A stretch of DNA of 64,000 nt from NCBI RefSeq assembly GCF_030269445.1, contig NZ_BSTJ01000002.1:885722-949721 (forward strand). Reading direction: 5' to 3'. The DNA comes from Actinoallomurus iriomotensis (GTDB lineage: Bacteria; Actinomycetota; Actinomycetes; Streptosporangiales; Streptosporangiaceae). Made by a program: the position numbers and the translations under genes. Positions 26,041 to 34,036 of this stretch are shown piece after piece; position 1 is the stretch's first letter, and each line of letters opens with the position of its first letter. The notes below the pieces were generated by a model that saw only the letters and a list, made by a program, of their open reading frames with translations, made no database searches and was not told the origin of the DNA.

Positions 26041-27080
26041 TCCGCCGTCTGCGCCTGCTCGTGCTCGTCGCCCGCCCGGCGGTCGTCATGCTGCTCGGGC
26101 TGTTCGCCGCGACCGGGCTGGCCCAGGCCGGGCACGGCGAGGACCGTTTGCTCCTGGTCCGCGTGCTGGCCGTCGTCGCCGGCTTCCTCATCTTCTCGGT
26201 CGCGTGCAACGACCTCGCCGACGAGGCGATCGACCGGGTGAACCTGCCGGGCGACGTGCGCCGCCCGCTGGTGACCGGCGCGGCGAGCCGCCGCGACCTC
26301 GTGGTGACGGGTGTGGTCGGGGCCGCCGGCGCGCTCGCGGTGAGCGCGACGCTGCGCTGGCCGGCGGTCGTCGTCACCGTCGCCGGCCTGGCCCTGAGCG
26401 CCGGCTACTCACTGCGCCCGGTACGCCTCGCCGAGCGGGGCGCGGTGGCCTCGCTCATGCTGCCGGCGTGCTACGTCGCGGTCCCGTACCTGCTGGGCGT
26501 GTTCGCCGTACGGGAGGTCCCGCGCCCGGGGGACCTGCTGCTGCTCGCGGGCCTGTACGCGGGATTCGTCGGCCGGATCCTGCTGAAGGACTTCCGTGAC
26601 GTCCGCGGCGACGCGATGTTCGGCAAGCGCACGTTCCTGGTCCGCCACGGCCGCGGGTGGACGTGCGTGTTCAGCGCCTGCTGCTGGACGGCCGGAACCG
26701 CGCTGATCCTGGCCGCGACGCGGCGGCCGGCCGGCGCGCTGCTCGCGGCCGAGGCCGTCTGCCTCGCGGTGGCCCTCGCCCTCATCCGCGCCCTGGCGGC
26801 CGACCGGGGCGTGCGGAGGGACGAGCGGCTCATCTCGGCGATCGCCGTGATCGGCCGCAGCATGATCCTGCTGCTCCTCGGCCACCTGTCGATGGTCCAC
26901 GCCCGCGTGCCGGCCGCGCCGTACGACGTGGTCATCGGCGCCCTGACCGCGATCGTGCTCGCCCAGGCGACGGTCATGGCACGGCGCGGCCCGGTCACGC
27001 GGTTCACCGCCGCCGGCGCCGGCGCCAGTGCCATTCCGGAGCGGCGCTCAGCCGGCCGGGGCGTGCGCGTCGTCCGGTAG
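26037..27080 (+). CDS. UbiA family prenyltransferase
   Basis: A 347-aa polytopic membrane enzyme with both Asp-rich motifs of the UbiA superfamily: N58-D-L-A-D62-E-A-I-D66 and D185-F-R-D188-V-R-G-D192. These bind Mg and the prenyl diphosphate; the enzyme transfers the prenyl chain to an acceptor (quinone precursor, lipid or natural product), which cannot be told here. It is coupled to the small membrane protein (ATGA) and lies downstream of the two-component system. The 3' end overlaps the convergent HxlR gene by 33 bp. Confidence 0.88.
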   Translation: MIRRLRLLVLVARPAVVMLLGLFAATGLAQAGHGEDRLLLVRVLAVVAGFLIFSVACNDLADEAIDRVNLPGDVRRPLVTGAASRRDLVVTGVVGAAGALAVSATLRWPAVVVTVAGLALSAGYSLRPVRLAERGAVASLMLPACYVAVPYLLGVFAVREVPRPGDLLLLAGLYAGFVGRILLKDFRDVRGDAMFGKRTFLVRHGRGWTCVFSACCWTAGTALILAATRRPAGALLAAEAVCLAVALALIRALAADRGVRRDERLISAIAVIGRSMILLLLGHLSMVHARVPAAPYDVVIGALTAIVLAQATVMARRGPVTRFTAAGAGASAIPERRSAGRGVRVVR

Positions 27081-27392
27081 CTCGATCCACTTGTGCGCCC
27101 AGGAGATCACCGCGTCCAGCACCGGTTCGAGGTCACGGCCCTTGTCCGTCAGGTGGTACTCGACCTGGACCGGTGAGGACGGGATCACGCGCCGCTCGAT
27201 GAGGCCGTCGGCCTCCAGACTGCGCAGGCGCTCGGCCAGCATCGTGTCACTGAGGCCCGGCACCGCCGCCTTGATCTGGGCGTACCGGTGCCGGCCGGTG
27301 AACAGGACGCGGAGGATCGCTCCGCTCCAGCGAGCGCCGATCAGCTCGATCGCGGCGTGGTAACGCCGGCAGACCCGGTGAACGTCGGCCAT
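27048..27392 (-). CDS. HxlR family transcriptional regulator, redox type
   Basis: A 114-aa winged-helix protein of the HxlR family (AIELIGARWSGAILRVLF, RYAQIKAAVPGLSDTMLAERLRSLE with the recognition helix, VQVEYHLTDKGRDLEPV). Cys8 in VHRVCRRY corresponds in position to the single N-terminal Cys used by YodB/CatR/HypR to sense quinones and electrophiles. It follows the FMN reductase gene by 9 bp, and YodB-type regulators control just such reductases. Confidence 0.88.
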   Translation of the reverse strand: MADVHRVCRRYHAAIELIGARWSGAILRVLFTGRHRYAQIKAAVPGLSDTMLAERLRSLEADGLIERRVIPSSPVQVEYHLTDKGRDLEPVLDAVISWAHKWIELPDDAHAPAG

Positions 27393-27401
27393 GGCCCTCT
27401 C

Positions 27402-27983
27402 TCATCTCGTCTCGGCGGGCTCACGCAGCGGGCGGAGTGCCTCGGCCACCCGGACCAGTTCGTCGAACATCGCCTTGGCCGACGCGGTCATGATGTCGTT
27501 CGGCACGAGGTTGTCCTCCTCGTCGAAGAACTGCGTGACGAACGGGATGGCGACGGCCTCGAAGATCGGGGTCATCCGCAGCGTCGTCACCACCTGCTTG
27601 ACCATCTGGGCGGCACGGACTCCCGCCGAGACGCCACCGTAGCTGACCAGGCCGACCGGCTTGTAGTGCCATTCGTGGTTCAGGTAGTCGAGGGCGTTCT
27701 TCAGCGGCGCGTTGATGCCGCTGTTGTACTCCGGCATGACGAAGACGAACGCGTCCGCCTCGTCGACCTTCGCGCTCCAGTCGAGCGTGTGCTGGTGCGT
27801 GTACCGGCGGAGCCGCGGGTGGTTGGGCTCGTTCATGAACGGGAGATTCACCTCGGCGAGGTCGACCAGTTCGACCTCGGCGAAACCGCCGTGCGCCGCC
27901 GCCTCCTTCTCGACCCACTGGCCGATCGGCAGGCCGACCCGCCCGGGACGGGTGCTCGCGACGATGATCTCCAGCTTGGCCAC
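27402..27983 (-). CDS. NADPH-dependent FMN reductase
   Basis: A 193-aa flavodoxin-like reductase: IIVASTRPGRVGLPIG binds the FMN phosphate, PEYNSGINAPLKNALDYL is the conserved isoalloxazine loop, and KPVGLVSYGGVSAG follows. Members reduce quinones, azo dyes or chromate with NAD(P)H. The GTG at 27983 has AAGGAG about 10 bp upstream, placed inside the longer frame from 28001, so GTG is preferred. It is co-transcribed with the HxlR gene and has a palindrome just upstream. Confidence 0.9.
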   Translation of the reverse strand: MAKLEIIVASTRPGRVGLPIGQWVEKEAAAHGGFAEVELVDLAEVNLPFMNEPNHPRLRRYTHQHTLDWSAKVDEADAFVFVMPEYNSGINAPLKNALDYLNHEWHYKPVGLVSYGGVSAGVRAAQMVKQVVTTLRMTPIFEAVAIPFVTQFFDEEDNLVPNDIMTASAKAMFDELVRVAEALRPLREPAETR

Positions 27984-28008
27984 GATGAAGCACTCCTTCA
28001 CAGATTTC

Positions 28009-28021
28009 CTGAGTTACTCAG
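28009..28021. promoter_or_regulatory. Palindrome CTGAGTTACTCAG, candidate HxlR operator
   Basis: A perfect 13-bp dyad 26 bp upstream of the FMN reductase start. YodB-like regulators bind dyads with ACT/AGT half-sites, and this one contains GAGT/ACTC, so it is a good candidate for redox-controlled repression of the reductase-HxlR operon. Confidence 0.55.
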
Positions 28022-28052
28022 AGAACCTTAGTGGATGTCCTTCACAGCCGTT

Positions 28053-28640
28053 TCACGAGGTCAGCAGCGACACCAGCCCCTCGACCGCGCGGACGTACGC
28101 GTCGTTGTCCAGCCCGGCGTCCCAGGCGGTCTGCAGGGCCAGCCCCTGGTAGATCGCGATGAACACCCGGGCGAGGCCGTCGGGCGGCAGCCCGGCGGGC
28201 AGCTCGCCGCGGTCCTGCGCGACGCGCACGAGGCGTGCGACGACCTCGCGCGGGGCGTCCACCCCCGCGCGGGCCACCGCCTCCACCTCCGGCGCGCGCA
28301 GCGCCTCGGCCCAGATCTGCACGCCCAGGCGCACCCGCTCTCGCTCGGCGGGAGCGGCCAGGGACCGCAGCAGGTCGAGATAGCCGGGTACGAGGTCACC
28401 GACGGCTCCGTCCGCGCGCAGGAGCCCGGCCTGGTCCTCGTGCCACTGGGCGGCGATCGCGGTGATCACGGCGTCCTTGTCGGCGAAGTAGCGGTAGACC
28501 AGGCCGGGACTCAGCCCGGACTCCACGGCGATGTCCTGGATCGTCGTCCGGTGGAATCCGGCGCGGGCGAAGCAGCGCGCGGCGGCGCCGAGGATCTCCT
28601 GGCGGCGCGCCCGCCGGTGCTCCTCGCTGACCTTCGGCAC
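28053..28640 (-). CDS. TetR family transcriptional regulator
   Basis: A 195-aa TetR protein: HTH at residues 10-55 (RRQEILGAAARCFARAGFHR, TTIQDIAVESGLSPGLVYRY) and a TetR_C-type ligand domain with GLALQTAWDAG. The GTG start at 28640 overlaps a TAG of the preceding reading frame (TAGTG), suggesting it once was coupled to the methyltransferase upstream. Ligand and targets unknown. Confidence 0.9.
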   Translation of the reverse strand: MPKVSEEHRRARRQEILGAAARCFARAGFHRTTIQDIAVESGLSPGLVYRYFADKDAVITAIAAQWHEDQAGLLRADGAVGDLVPGYLDLLRSLAAPAERERVRLGVQIWAEALRAPEVEAVARAGVDAPREVVARLVRVAQDRGELPAGLPPDGLARVFIAIYQGLALQTAWDAGLDNDAYVRAVEGLVSLLTS

Positions 28641-28641
28641 T

Positions 28642-29331
28642 AGGCACCTCCGCCTCGGCGACGTGGTAGAACGGCGCGGCCGGTTCGGCCCGGCCGAGCG
28701 GCGCGAGGTAGTCCGCCGCCGCCTCTCGGGCCGAACGGTCGATGACCAGGCTCAGCCCCTGCTCGGCGAGGTGGCCCGGCAGTTCGTCCGGCAGGAGACC
28801 GAAGGTGAACGGCTCGCCGGCGGCGCTGACCGAGGCGGCCCATTCGGCGATGCCGGTGAACGTGCCCGACCCGTCCAGCGCCCGGCGGTCCATGTACGTG
28901 AAGATGACGCGGCTGCCGGGCGCCGTCACCCCGGCGAGGGCGGTGAAGGCGGCGTCGACCGAGCGCGCGTCGAGGTAGTTCGTCACGCCCTCCCACACCA
29001 CCGCCGTACGCTCCTGGCGCACGCCGGCGTCCCGCAGGAGCGACGCGAGGTCCGCCTCCTTCAGGTCGGCCGGCACGAAGCGGACGTGCGCGCGTTCGCC
29101 GGCCGGCACGGCCCGTTCGACCAGGCGGCGTTTGCGCTCCTGGGTCGCGGGATGGTCGACCTCGAAGACCGTCGCACGGCGCGCGGCCGGCAGCCGGTAG
29201 GCGCGGCTGTCATACCCCGCGCCGAGCAGCACCACCTGCCGGGCGCCGCCGGCGAGGGCGGCGCCGAGCAGGTCGTCGATCAGCCGGGTCCGCACCACCG
29301 CGGAGGCGCGCGGCCCGCCCGGCCACAGCAC
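28642..29331 (-). pseudogene. Truncated SAM-dependent methyltransferase (LCM/Ppm1-like)
   Basis: The frame encodes the core of a class I methyltransferase: VVRTRLIDDLL, QVVLLGAGYDSRAYRLP (SAM site), VFEVDHPATQERKR, VVWEGVTNYL, FTYMDRRALDG and PFTFGLLPDELPGHL. About 80-90 N-terminal residues present in homologues are missing: the frame begins at a GTG 3 bp after the SGNH hydrolase stop codon. At the 3' end the frame misses a TAG placed one base out of phase just before the TetR start and reads on 245 bp into that gene. Loss at the 5' end plus an apparent frameshift at the 3' end suggest an inactive remnant. Confidence 0.65.
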
Positions 29332-29334
29332 CGG

Positions 29335-30654
29335 TCAGGGGGCGGGCGAGCCGGTGCAGTCGGTTCCGCCGGCCGCCGCGTGCGCACCGGAACCGAGGCA
29401 GTCGAGCCGGACGGCCGCCGCCATGGCCCGGTACCCGGCGTCACCCGGGTGAAGGTGGTCGCCGCTGTCGTAGGCGGGAAGCAGCCGCAGCGGATTCGCC
29501 GGGTCGCGCATCACCCGGTCGAAGTCGATGACGCCGTCGGCGCGCCGCTGGCCGCGGATCCAGCGGTTCACGTCCTGGCGTTCGGCCTCCCCCGCGGCGG
29601 TGTAGTAGAAGGAGCCCTGCACCGGCATCATCGTGCCGATGAGGATGCGCAGCCCGTGCCGGTGCGCCCGGTCGATGAGCCGCTCGTACCCCGCGATGAT
29701 CTGGCCGGCCGTCACCGGCGTCGTCGGCTGGGCGTCCGGCTCGGACCCGAACCACGGGAAGTTGATGTCGTTGATGCCCTCCAGCAGGATCACGTCACGG
29801 ACGCCGGTCTGACCCAGAACGTCGCGGTCGAACCGGTCGAGGGCCTTCGGCCCGCCCAGCCGCGAGTCGTTCAGCACCCGGTTGGCGCCGATCCCGGCGT
29901 TCAGCACCGCCTGCCGCCGGCCGGGCGGCAGCGCGAGCTCGCGGCGGGCCAGGAAGTTCGGGTACCGGTTGTTCGCGTCGACGGTGGACTGGTCCCCATC
30001 GGTGATCGAGTCCCCGAACGTGACGACGGCGCCTCGGGCGGCGGTGGCCGGGGTCACGTCGAGCCCGTCGACGAAGAAGAACGACGCGAGCCGGGTGGGG
30101 AACGCCGCGGCGTCCGGATCGCCGGTGTGGTCCCCGGCGCCGGAGACGTACGTCGTCTCCATGCTCTGCCGGTGCCAGGTGACCGGCCCGGTCGCGCCGG
30201 GCAGGTAGAGGCTCACGGTGACGTCGCCGTCGGCGCCGACCGGCAGCGCCACCGGGTCGCTGACCGTCCGCGCGCCCGCCCGGATCGTCACCGACCGGCC
30301 GCCGCCGAACGTCAGCGTCCGGGCGGTGTCCGGCCGGATCGTGCCGGGCCCGCCGGGAAGCGCGACCGTGACGCGGCCGACCGTCAGCGGCGCGGTGCCG
30401 AAGGTGTTCGTCAGGCGGAGCCGCAGTAGCCCCCCGCCGACGCTCGTGTGCAGCACCTCGCGGATCGTCTGGCCCGTGAAGCCGTTCTCGGATGTCTCGT
30501 CGCTGGAATGGGGCATGGGGCTCGCCGTCCACGTGCCCACCCAGGCGGCGCCGCCCGCCGTCTCGGCCTGGGCGAAGGCCGTTGACGGCGCGGCGGTCAG
30601 GGTGAGCAGCGCGGTGCAGGCGGCGACGGCGGCCTGCCGGATCCTCGTGGTCAT
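29335..30654 (-). CDS. Secreted SGNH/GDSL hydrolase (carbohydrate esterase-like)
   Basis: A 439-aa secreted esterase. After a Sec signal peptide (residues 1-29) comes an N-terminal beta-rich part (about 35-205) and the SGNH domain: TFGDSITDGD with Ser216, GIGANRVL (block II Gly), EGINDI (block III Asn) and DHLHPGDAGY (block V Asp, His). Proteins of this shape are annotated as GDSL lipases, but in pectin clusters they are often acetylesterases; deacetylation of rhamnogalacturonan is the likely job here, by context. It is the last intact gene of the minus-strand carbohydrate operon. Confidence 0.85.
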   Translation of the reverse strand: MTTRIRQAAVAACTALLTLTAAPSTAFAQAETAGGAAWVGTWTASPMPHSSDETSENGFTGQTIREVLHTSVGGGLLRLRLTNTFGTAPLTVGRVTVALPGGPGTIRPDTARTLTFGGGRSVTIRAGARTVSDPVALPVGADGDVTVSLYLPGATGPVTWHRQSMETTYVSGAGDHTGDPDAAAFPTRLASFFFVDGLDVTPATAARGAVVTFGDSITDGDQSTVDANNRYPNFLARRELALPPGRRQAVLNAGIGANRVLNDSRLGGPKALDRFDRDVLGQTGVRDVILLEGINDINFPWFGSEPDAQPTTPVTAGQIIAGYERLIDRAHRHGLRILIGTMMPVQGSFYYTAAGEAERQDVNRWIRGQRRADGVIDFDRVMRDPANPLRLLPAYDSGDHLHPGDAGYRAMAAAVRLDCLGSGAHAAAGGTDCTGSPAP

Positions 30655-30675
30655 GGGGACTTCGTCTCTGTGGTG

Positions 30676-30695
30676 CCGCCGGACGGCGCCGGCGG
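30676..30695 (-). other. Intercistronic hairpin
   Basis: CCGGCGG/CCGCCGG 7-bp stem with a 6-base loop in the 75-bp gap between the F5/8-GH78 and SGNH genes, directly downstream of a stronger hairpin over the stop codon. Confidence 0.4.
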
Positions 30696-30718
30696 GAACG
30701 ACACCATGGGTACGGCCG

Positions 30719-30745
30719 CGCGACGGCGGCTACGCCGCCGTCGCG
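30719..30745 (-). terminator. Strong hairpin overlapping the GH78 stop codon
   Basis: A perfect 12-bp stem with a 3-base loop (CGCGACGGCGGC, TAC, GCCGCCGTCGCG) covers the last codons and the TAG of the GH78 gene. No T run follows, so it is more likely an mRNA 3'-stabilising or attenuating structure than a full terminator. Confidence 0.55.
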
Positions 30746-33700
30746 GTGAAGGTCCAGTGGCCGGAGCCGACCTCGAAGACGCCGCGGCCGTCCTGGACGC
30801 CGATCCAGGTGGCGCCGGGCGTGGCCCGGGGCCGGCCGGTACCGCCGAGCAGCGGGACCTCGACGCGCGCGGGCGCGCCCGGCGGGACGGTCACGTCGAG
30901 CCGGAGTGTGCTCCCGGAGCGGTTCCACGAGCTGGCGACGGTGCCCCGCGGTGTCTCGTACGAGGCGGCCGCGTGGGTCAGGTCGCCGACGACGGCCGGG
31001 CGGACGCGCAGGTGCTCGAACGCGACCGAGCCGTCGGCCTGGCCGATGCCCGCGAGCCCGGACCCGAACCACTCGTCGATCGCGCCGAGCATGAAGTGGT
31101 TCTGGGAGTTGCCGGACGTGGGGCCGTCCCAGTTCTCGGTGAGCGACGTCGCGCCGTGCGTCACCTGGTAGCCGTAGCTCGGGTTGCCGGTCTGCGTGGC
31201 GACCGTGTAGATCAGGTCGTCCCGGCCGGCCGCCGACAGCACGCGGAACACCGACGGGAGCGCGATCTCTCCCACGGTCAGGTGGTAGCCGTTCGCCTTG
31301 ATGCTCGCGGTCAGGTGGTCGAGGACGGCCTGCCTTCGGTCGGCGGGCACGACGCCCATGTCGAGCGCGAGCGCGTCGCTCGCCTGGCTGCCGGACGCGT
31401 ACGTGTCGCTCTTGAGGTACTTGTCGTTGAACGCCGCGCCGACGCGGGTGGCGAGCGCGGCGTAGCGCCGCGCGTCGTCGGCCTTGCCGAGCACCCGGGC
31501 GATGCCGCTCATGGCCGAGGCGATCCGGTAGTAGCCGAAGGAGGCCGTCACGCCGACGGGCGTGCTGTCGTCGAACGTGATCCAGTCACCGAGGCCGTAG
31601 TCGAGCAGGTCGCCGGTCGCCTTGGACGTCAGGTAGTCCAGGTACCGCTGCATGTTCGGGTAGTAGGCCCGCATCGTCGCGGTGTCGCCGTAGGTCTCGT
31701 ACAGCTGCCACGGCGCGAGGACGAGCGAACCGCCCCAGTTCGGGTCGTCGCGGAAGCCGCCGGAGAACACCGTGTACTCCGGTGCGATGTCCGGCACGAG
31801 GCCGTCGGCGGTCTGCGCCTCGGCCATGTTGCGGACGAGCTCGCGGTAGTAGGCGGCGACGTCGTAGTTGCGGGCGACCGAGCCGAAGACGAGGTTGTCC
31901 TCCTCCAGCCAGCCGAGCTTCTCCCGATGGGGACAGTCGGTCAGGACGGAGTACATGTTGCTCTGGATCGCCCGGTCGATGATCGTGTGGATGTTGTTGA
32001 TGAGCGGGTTGGAGCTGGTGAACGTGCCGGCGGTGTCGTTGGCGGCGCGCAGCACGAGGCCGGTCACGGTGTCCTCGTCCGGCGCGGCGGGCAGCCCCTC
32101 GACCTGCAGGTAGCGGAAGCCGTGGTAGGCGAAGCGCGGATGCCAGGTCTCCACGCCCTCGCCGGACAGCGTGTAGGTGTCCCAGATGGGCGAGCCGGTG
32201 GTGGCCTGGCTGACCGTTCCGTCGGAGTTCAGCAGCTCGCCCGGCCGCATCGTGACCTTCGTACCGGCCGGGCCGCTGACGCGCAGCCGTTCCCAGCCCG
32301 CGAAGTTCGTGCCGAGGTCGACGACGTAGACGCCGGGCTTCGGTTCGCTGATCTTCTTCGCGTGCAGGGTCTGGGTGACCTCGATCGGCGGGTCGGCCCG
32401 GGCGGTGAGCGCCTTCGTCGGCGAGGCCACCTCGACGGGGGCCGTCCAGTCGCCGGGCGCGCGCCGCGCGTCGTAGTCCTCACCGCCGTACCAGTTGGTG
32501 AAGGTCGTCGCGCCGAGCCCGGTGCGCCACGAGGAGTCGGTGGCGATCGTCGTACGGCTGCCGTCGGTGTAGGTGATCTCCAGCTGGCCGAGGAACTCCG
32601 GCGCGCCGTCGGACCGGGTGAGTTTCTCGTACCGGCCGGGCGTGGACGGCACGTTCGCCATGCCGTTGCCCACGTCGACGCTCACGCGGTTGGCGCCGTG
32701 GCGCAGCAGGCGGGTCACGTCGTAGGTGGAGTACACGACGCGATCGGCGTAGTCCGTGTTCGGCGGTTCGAGGACCGCGTCGCCGACCGGCCGGCCGTTG
32801 ACCGACGCGTCGATCACGCCGAGCCCGGTGGCGTACAGCCGCGCGCTGCGGACCTTCCGGGTCACCGCGAAGTCCTTGGCGAAGACCGGCAGCGCGCCCG
32901 GCCGCCCGTGCATCGGCGGCGGCGCCTCCTGCCCCTTCACCGTGGCGGCCGTGGCGAACGCCGTGCCGTCGCCGGAGGCCTGGACGGTGAAGTTCTCCGG
33001 GAAGTTCGGCGTCCTGCCGTCGTCGGTCAGCGTGTCGGTCCGCGGGTAGAGCAGGATCCGGTCGAAGTGCCGCGCCGCGCCCAGGTCGATCGTGACGTCG
33101 ATCGGGGTGGTCAGGTCCTGGTCCTGGTGTTCCAGGCTCGTGTAGCCGAACGGCGCCTTGTCCGTGGTCAGCGAACCGTCCGTGACGAACCGCGGCTCCC
33201 ACTGGCCCGGGGCGGTGTAGACGTCCGTCGCCGTCACCGGCGCGCCCAGCGCCAGGTCCGTGCCGGGAGCCGAGGCGTCGGTGACCGCGATCTCGGCGAG
33301 TTGCAGCCGCGAGACCTTGTACGGCCAGCCCTCCTTGATCGGCAGTCCCAGCCGGGTGACGTCCAGCCGGACGTACCGCGCGGTCTGTGCGGGCAGGGAG
33401 ACGGCGACCGGGGTGGGCTGCCGGCCCGTCCACTCGGGGTTGGCGAGCCACTTCGCCGTCCAGTCGCCGGGCTTCAGCAGGCCCGTCTCCCAGTGCGCCG
33501 TCGTACTCCACGCGGACGCGCGGCCGTGGCCGTCCCAGACGCGTACCTGCCAGAAGACGCGCGACCGCGAACCCGGCGCGGGGCCGCCGTACGCCGCGCC
33601 GACCGCGGTCGAGGCGACCCGGCCGGAGTCCCACAGGTCGGGGTGGGCCAGCCGGCTCTCGCTGCTCGCGGCCCGGATCTCATAACCGGTCTGCGCCGCG

Positions 33701-33927
33701 CCCCGCTCGTGGGAGGCGAGCCGCCAGCTCAGCGCCGGAGCGGGGTCGTCGATGCCGAGCGGTGAGCTCAGGCCGTCGGCCCGCAGGCCGGCGGCCGTGA
33801 CGGAGCCGGGCGGCTCCGCGCCGGCCGGCGCGCTGACCGACGAGGTCAGCGCGACCGTACCGGTGAGGATTCCGGCCGCGGTCGTGGCCTTGCGGAGGAA
33901 TCCGGACGTGCCGAAGACAGTCATCAC
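30730..33927 (-). CDS. Secreted GH78 alpha-L-rhamnosidase with F5/8 type C insertion
   Basis: A 1065-aa secreted enzyme. Order: signal peptide (1-37), fibronectin-like rhamnosidase N-module (about 40-150), an F5/8 type C-like carbohydrate-binding insertion (about 165-335), Bac_rhamnosid_N (about 345-490), a beta module (about 560-640), the (alpha/alpha)6 catalytic domain from about residue 640 with DCPHREKLGWLEE (from Asp664), and a C-terminal beta domain. GH78 enzymes release terminal alpha-L-rhamnose by inversion. It is the only GH78 in the window carrying the F5/8 insertion. It follows the isomerase-like gene after a 108-bp gap containing a long inverted repeat. Confidence 0.93.
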   Translation of the reverse strand: MMTVFGTSGFLRKATTAAGILTGTVALTSSVSAPAGAEPPGSVTAAGLRADGLSSPLGIDDPAPALSWRLASHERGAAQTGYEIRAASSESRLAHPDLWDSGRVASTAVGAAYGGPAPGSRSRVFWQVRVWDGHGRASAWSTTAHWETGLLKPGDWTAKWLANPEWTGRQPTPVAVSLPAQTARYVRLDVTRLGLPIKEGWPYKVSRLQLAEIAVTDASAPGTDLALGAPVTATDVYTAPGQWEPRFVTDGSLTTDKAPFGYTSLEHQDQDLTTPIDVTIDLGAARHFDRILLYPRTDTLTDDGRTPNFPENFTVQASGDGTAFATAATVKGQEAPPPMHGRPGALPVFAKDFAVTRKVRSARLYATGLGVIDASVNGRPVGDAVLEPPNTDYADRVVYSTYDVTRLLRHGANRVSVDVGNGMANVPSTPGRYEKLTRSDGAPEFLGQLEITYTDGSRTTIATDSSWRTGLGATTFTNWYGGEDYDARRAPGDWTAPVEVASPTKALTARADPPIEVTQTLHAKKISEPKPGVYVVDLGTNFAGWERLRVSGPAGTKVTMRPGELLNSDGTVSQATTGSPIWDTYTLSGEGVETWHPRFAYHGFRYLQVEGLPAAPDEDTVTGLVLRAANDTAGTFTSSNPLINNIHTIIDRAIQSNMYSVLTDCPHREKLGWLEEDNLVFGSVARNYDVAAYYRELVRNMAEAQTADGLVPDIAPEYTVFSGGFRDDPNWGGSLVLAPWQLYETYGDTATMRAYYPNMQRYLDYLTSKATGDLLDYGLGDWITFDDSTPVGVTASFGYYRIASAMSGIARVLGKADDARRYAALATRVGAAFNDKYLKSDTYASGSQASDALALDMGVVPADRRQAVLDHLTASIKANGYHLTVGEIALPSVFRVLSAAGRDDLIYTVATQTGNPSYGYQVTHGATSLTENWDGPTSGNSQNHFMLGAIDEWFGSGLAGIGQADGSVAFEHLRVRPAVVGDLTHAAASYETPRGTVASSWNRSGSTLRLDVTVPPGAPARVEVPLLGGTGRPRATPGATWIGVQDGRGVFEVGSGHWTFTATAA

Positions 33928-33975
33928 TTCGTCTCCTGGTGCTCGAGTCCCCCGACTCCGTTGGACCGGCGCTGG

Positions 33976-34036
33976 GGGCCTGTCTCAAAGTCCCCGTCCG
34001 TAGCGCAGTAGGACAGCGGGGCTTTGAGACAGGCCC
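33976..34036. repeat. 19-20 bp inverted repeat around a 22-bp core (MITE/IS-end-like or terminator)
   Basis: GGGCCTGTCTCAAAGTCCCC (33976-33995) and GGGGCTTTGAGACAGGCCC (34018-34036) are inverted copies with one extra base in the first. The right arm overlaps the stop codon of the isomerase-like gene. The GGGCCTGTCTCAAAG end resembles terminal repeats of IS5-type elements as I recall them, and the T-poor arms are unusual for a terminator. It may be a solo IS relic or a mobile hairpin used as a terminator. Confidence 0.6.

Noticed and set aside
28396..28641. The methyltransferase frame reading through into TetR as a genuine 311-aa protein
   Set aside because: The extension is basic, low-complexity and antiparallel in character to a real protein end; homologues end near the TAG just before TetR.
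33976..34036. The inverted repeat as a simple Rho-independent terminator
   Set aside because: Not excluded, but the 22-bp loop and lack of a T run make it a poor one, so it is listed as a repeat with both readings.
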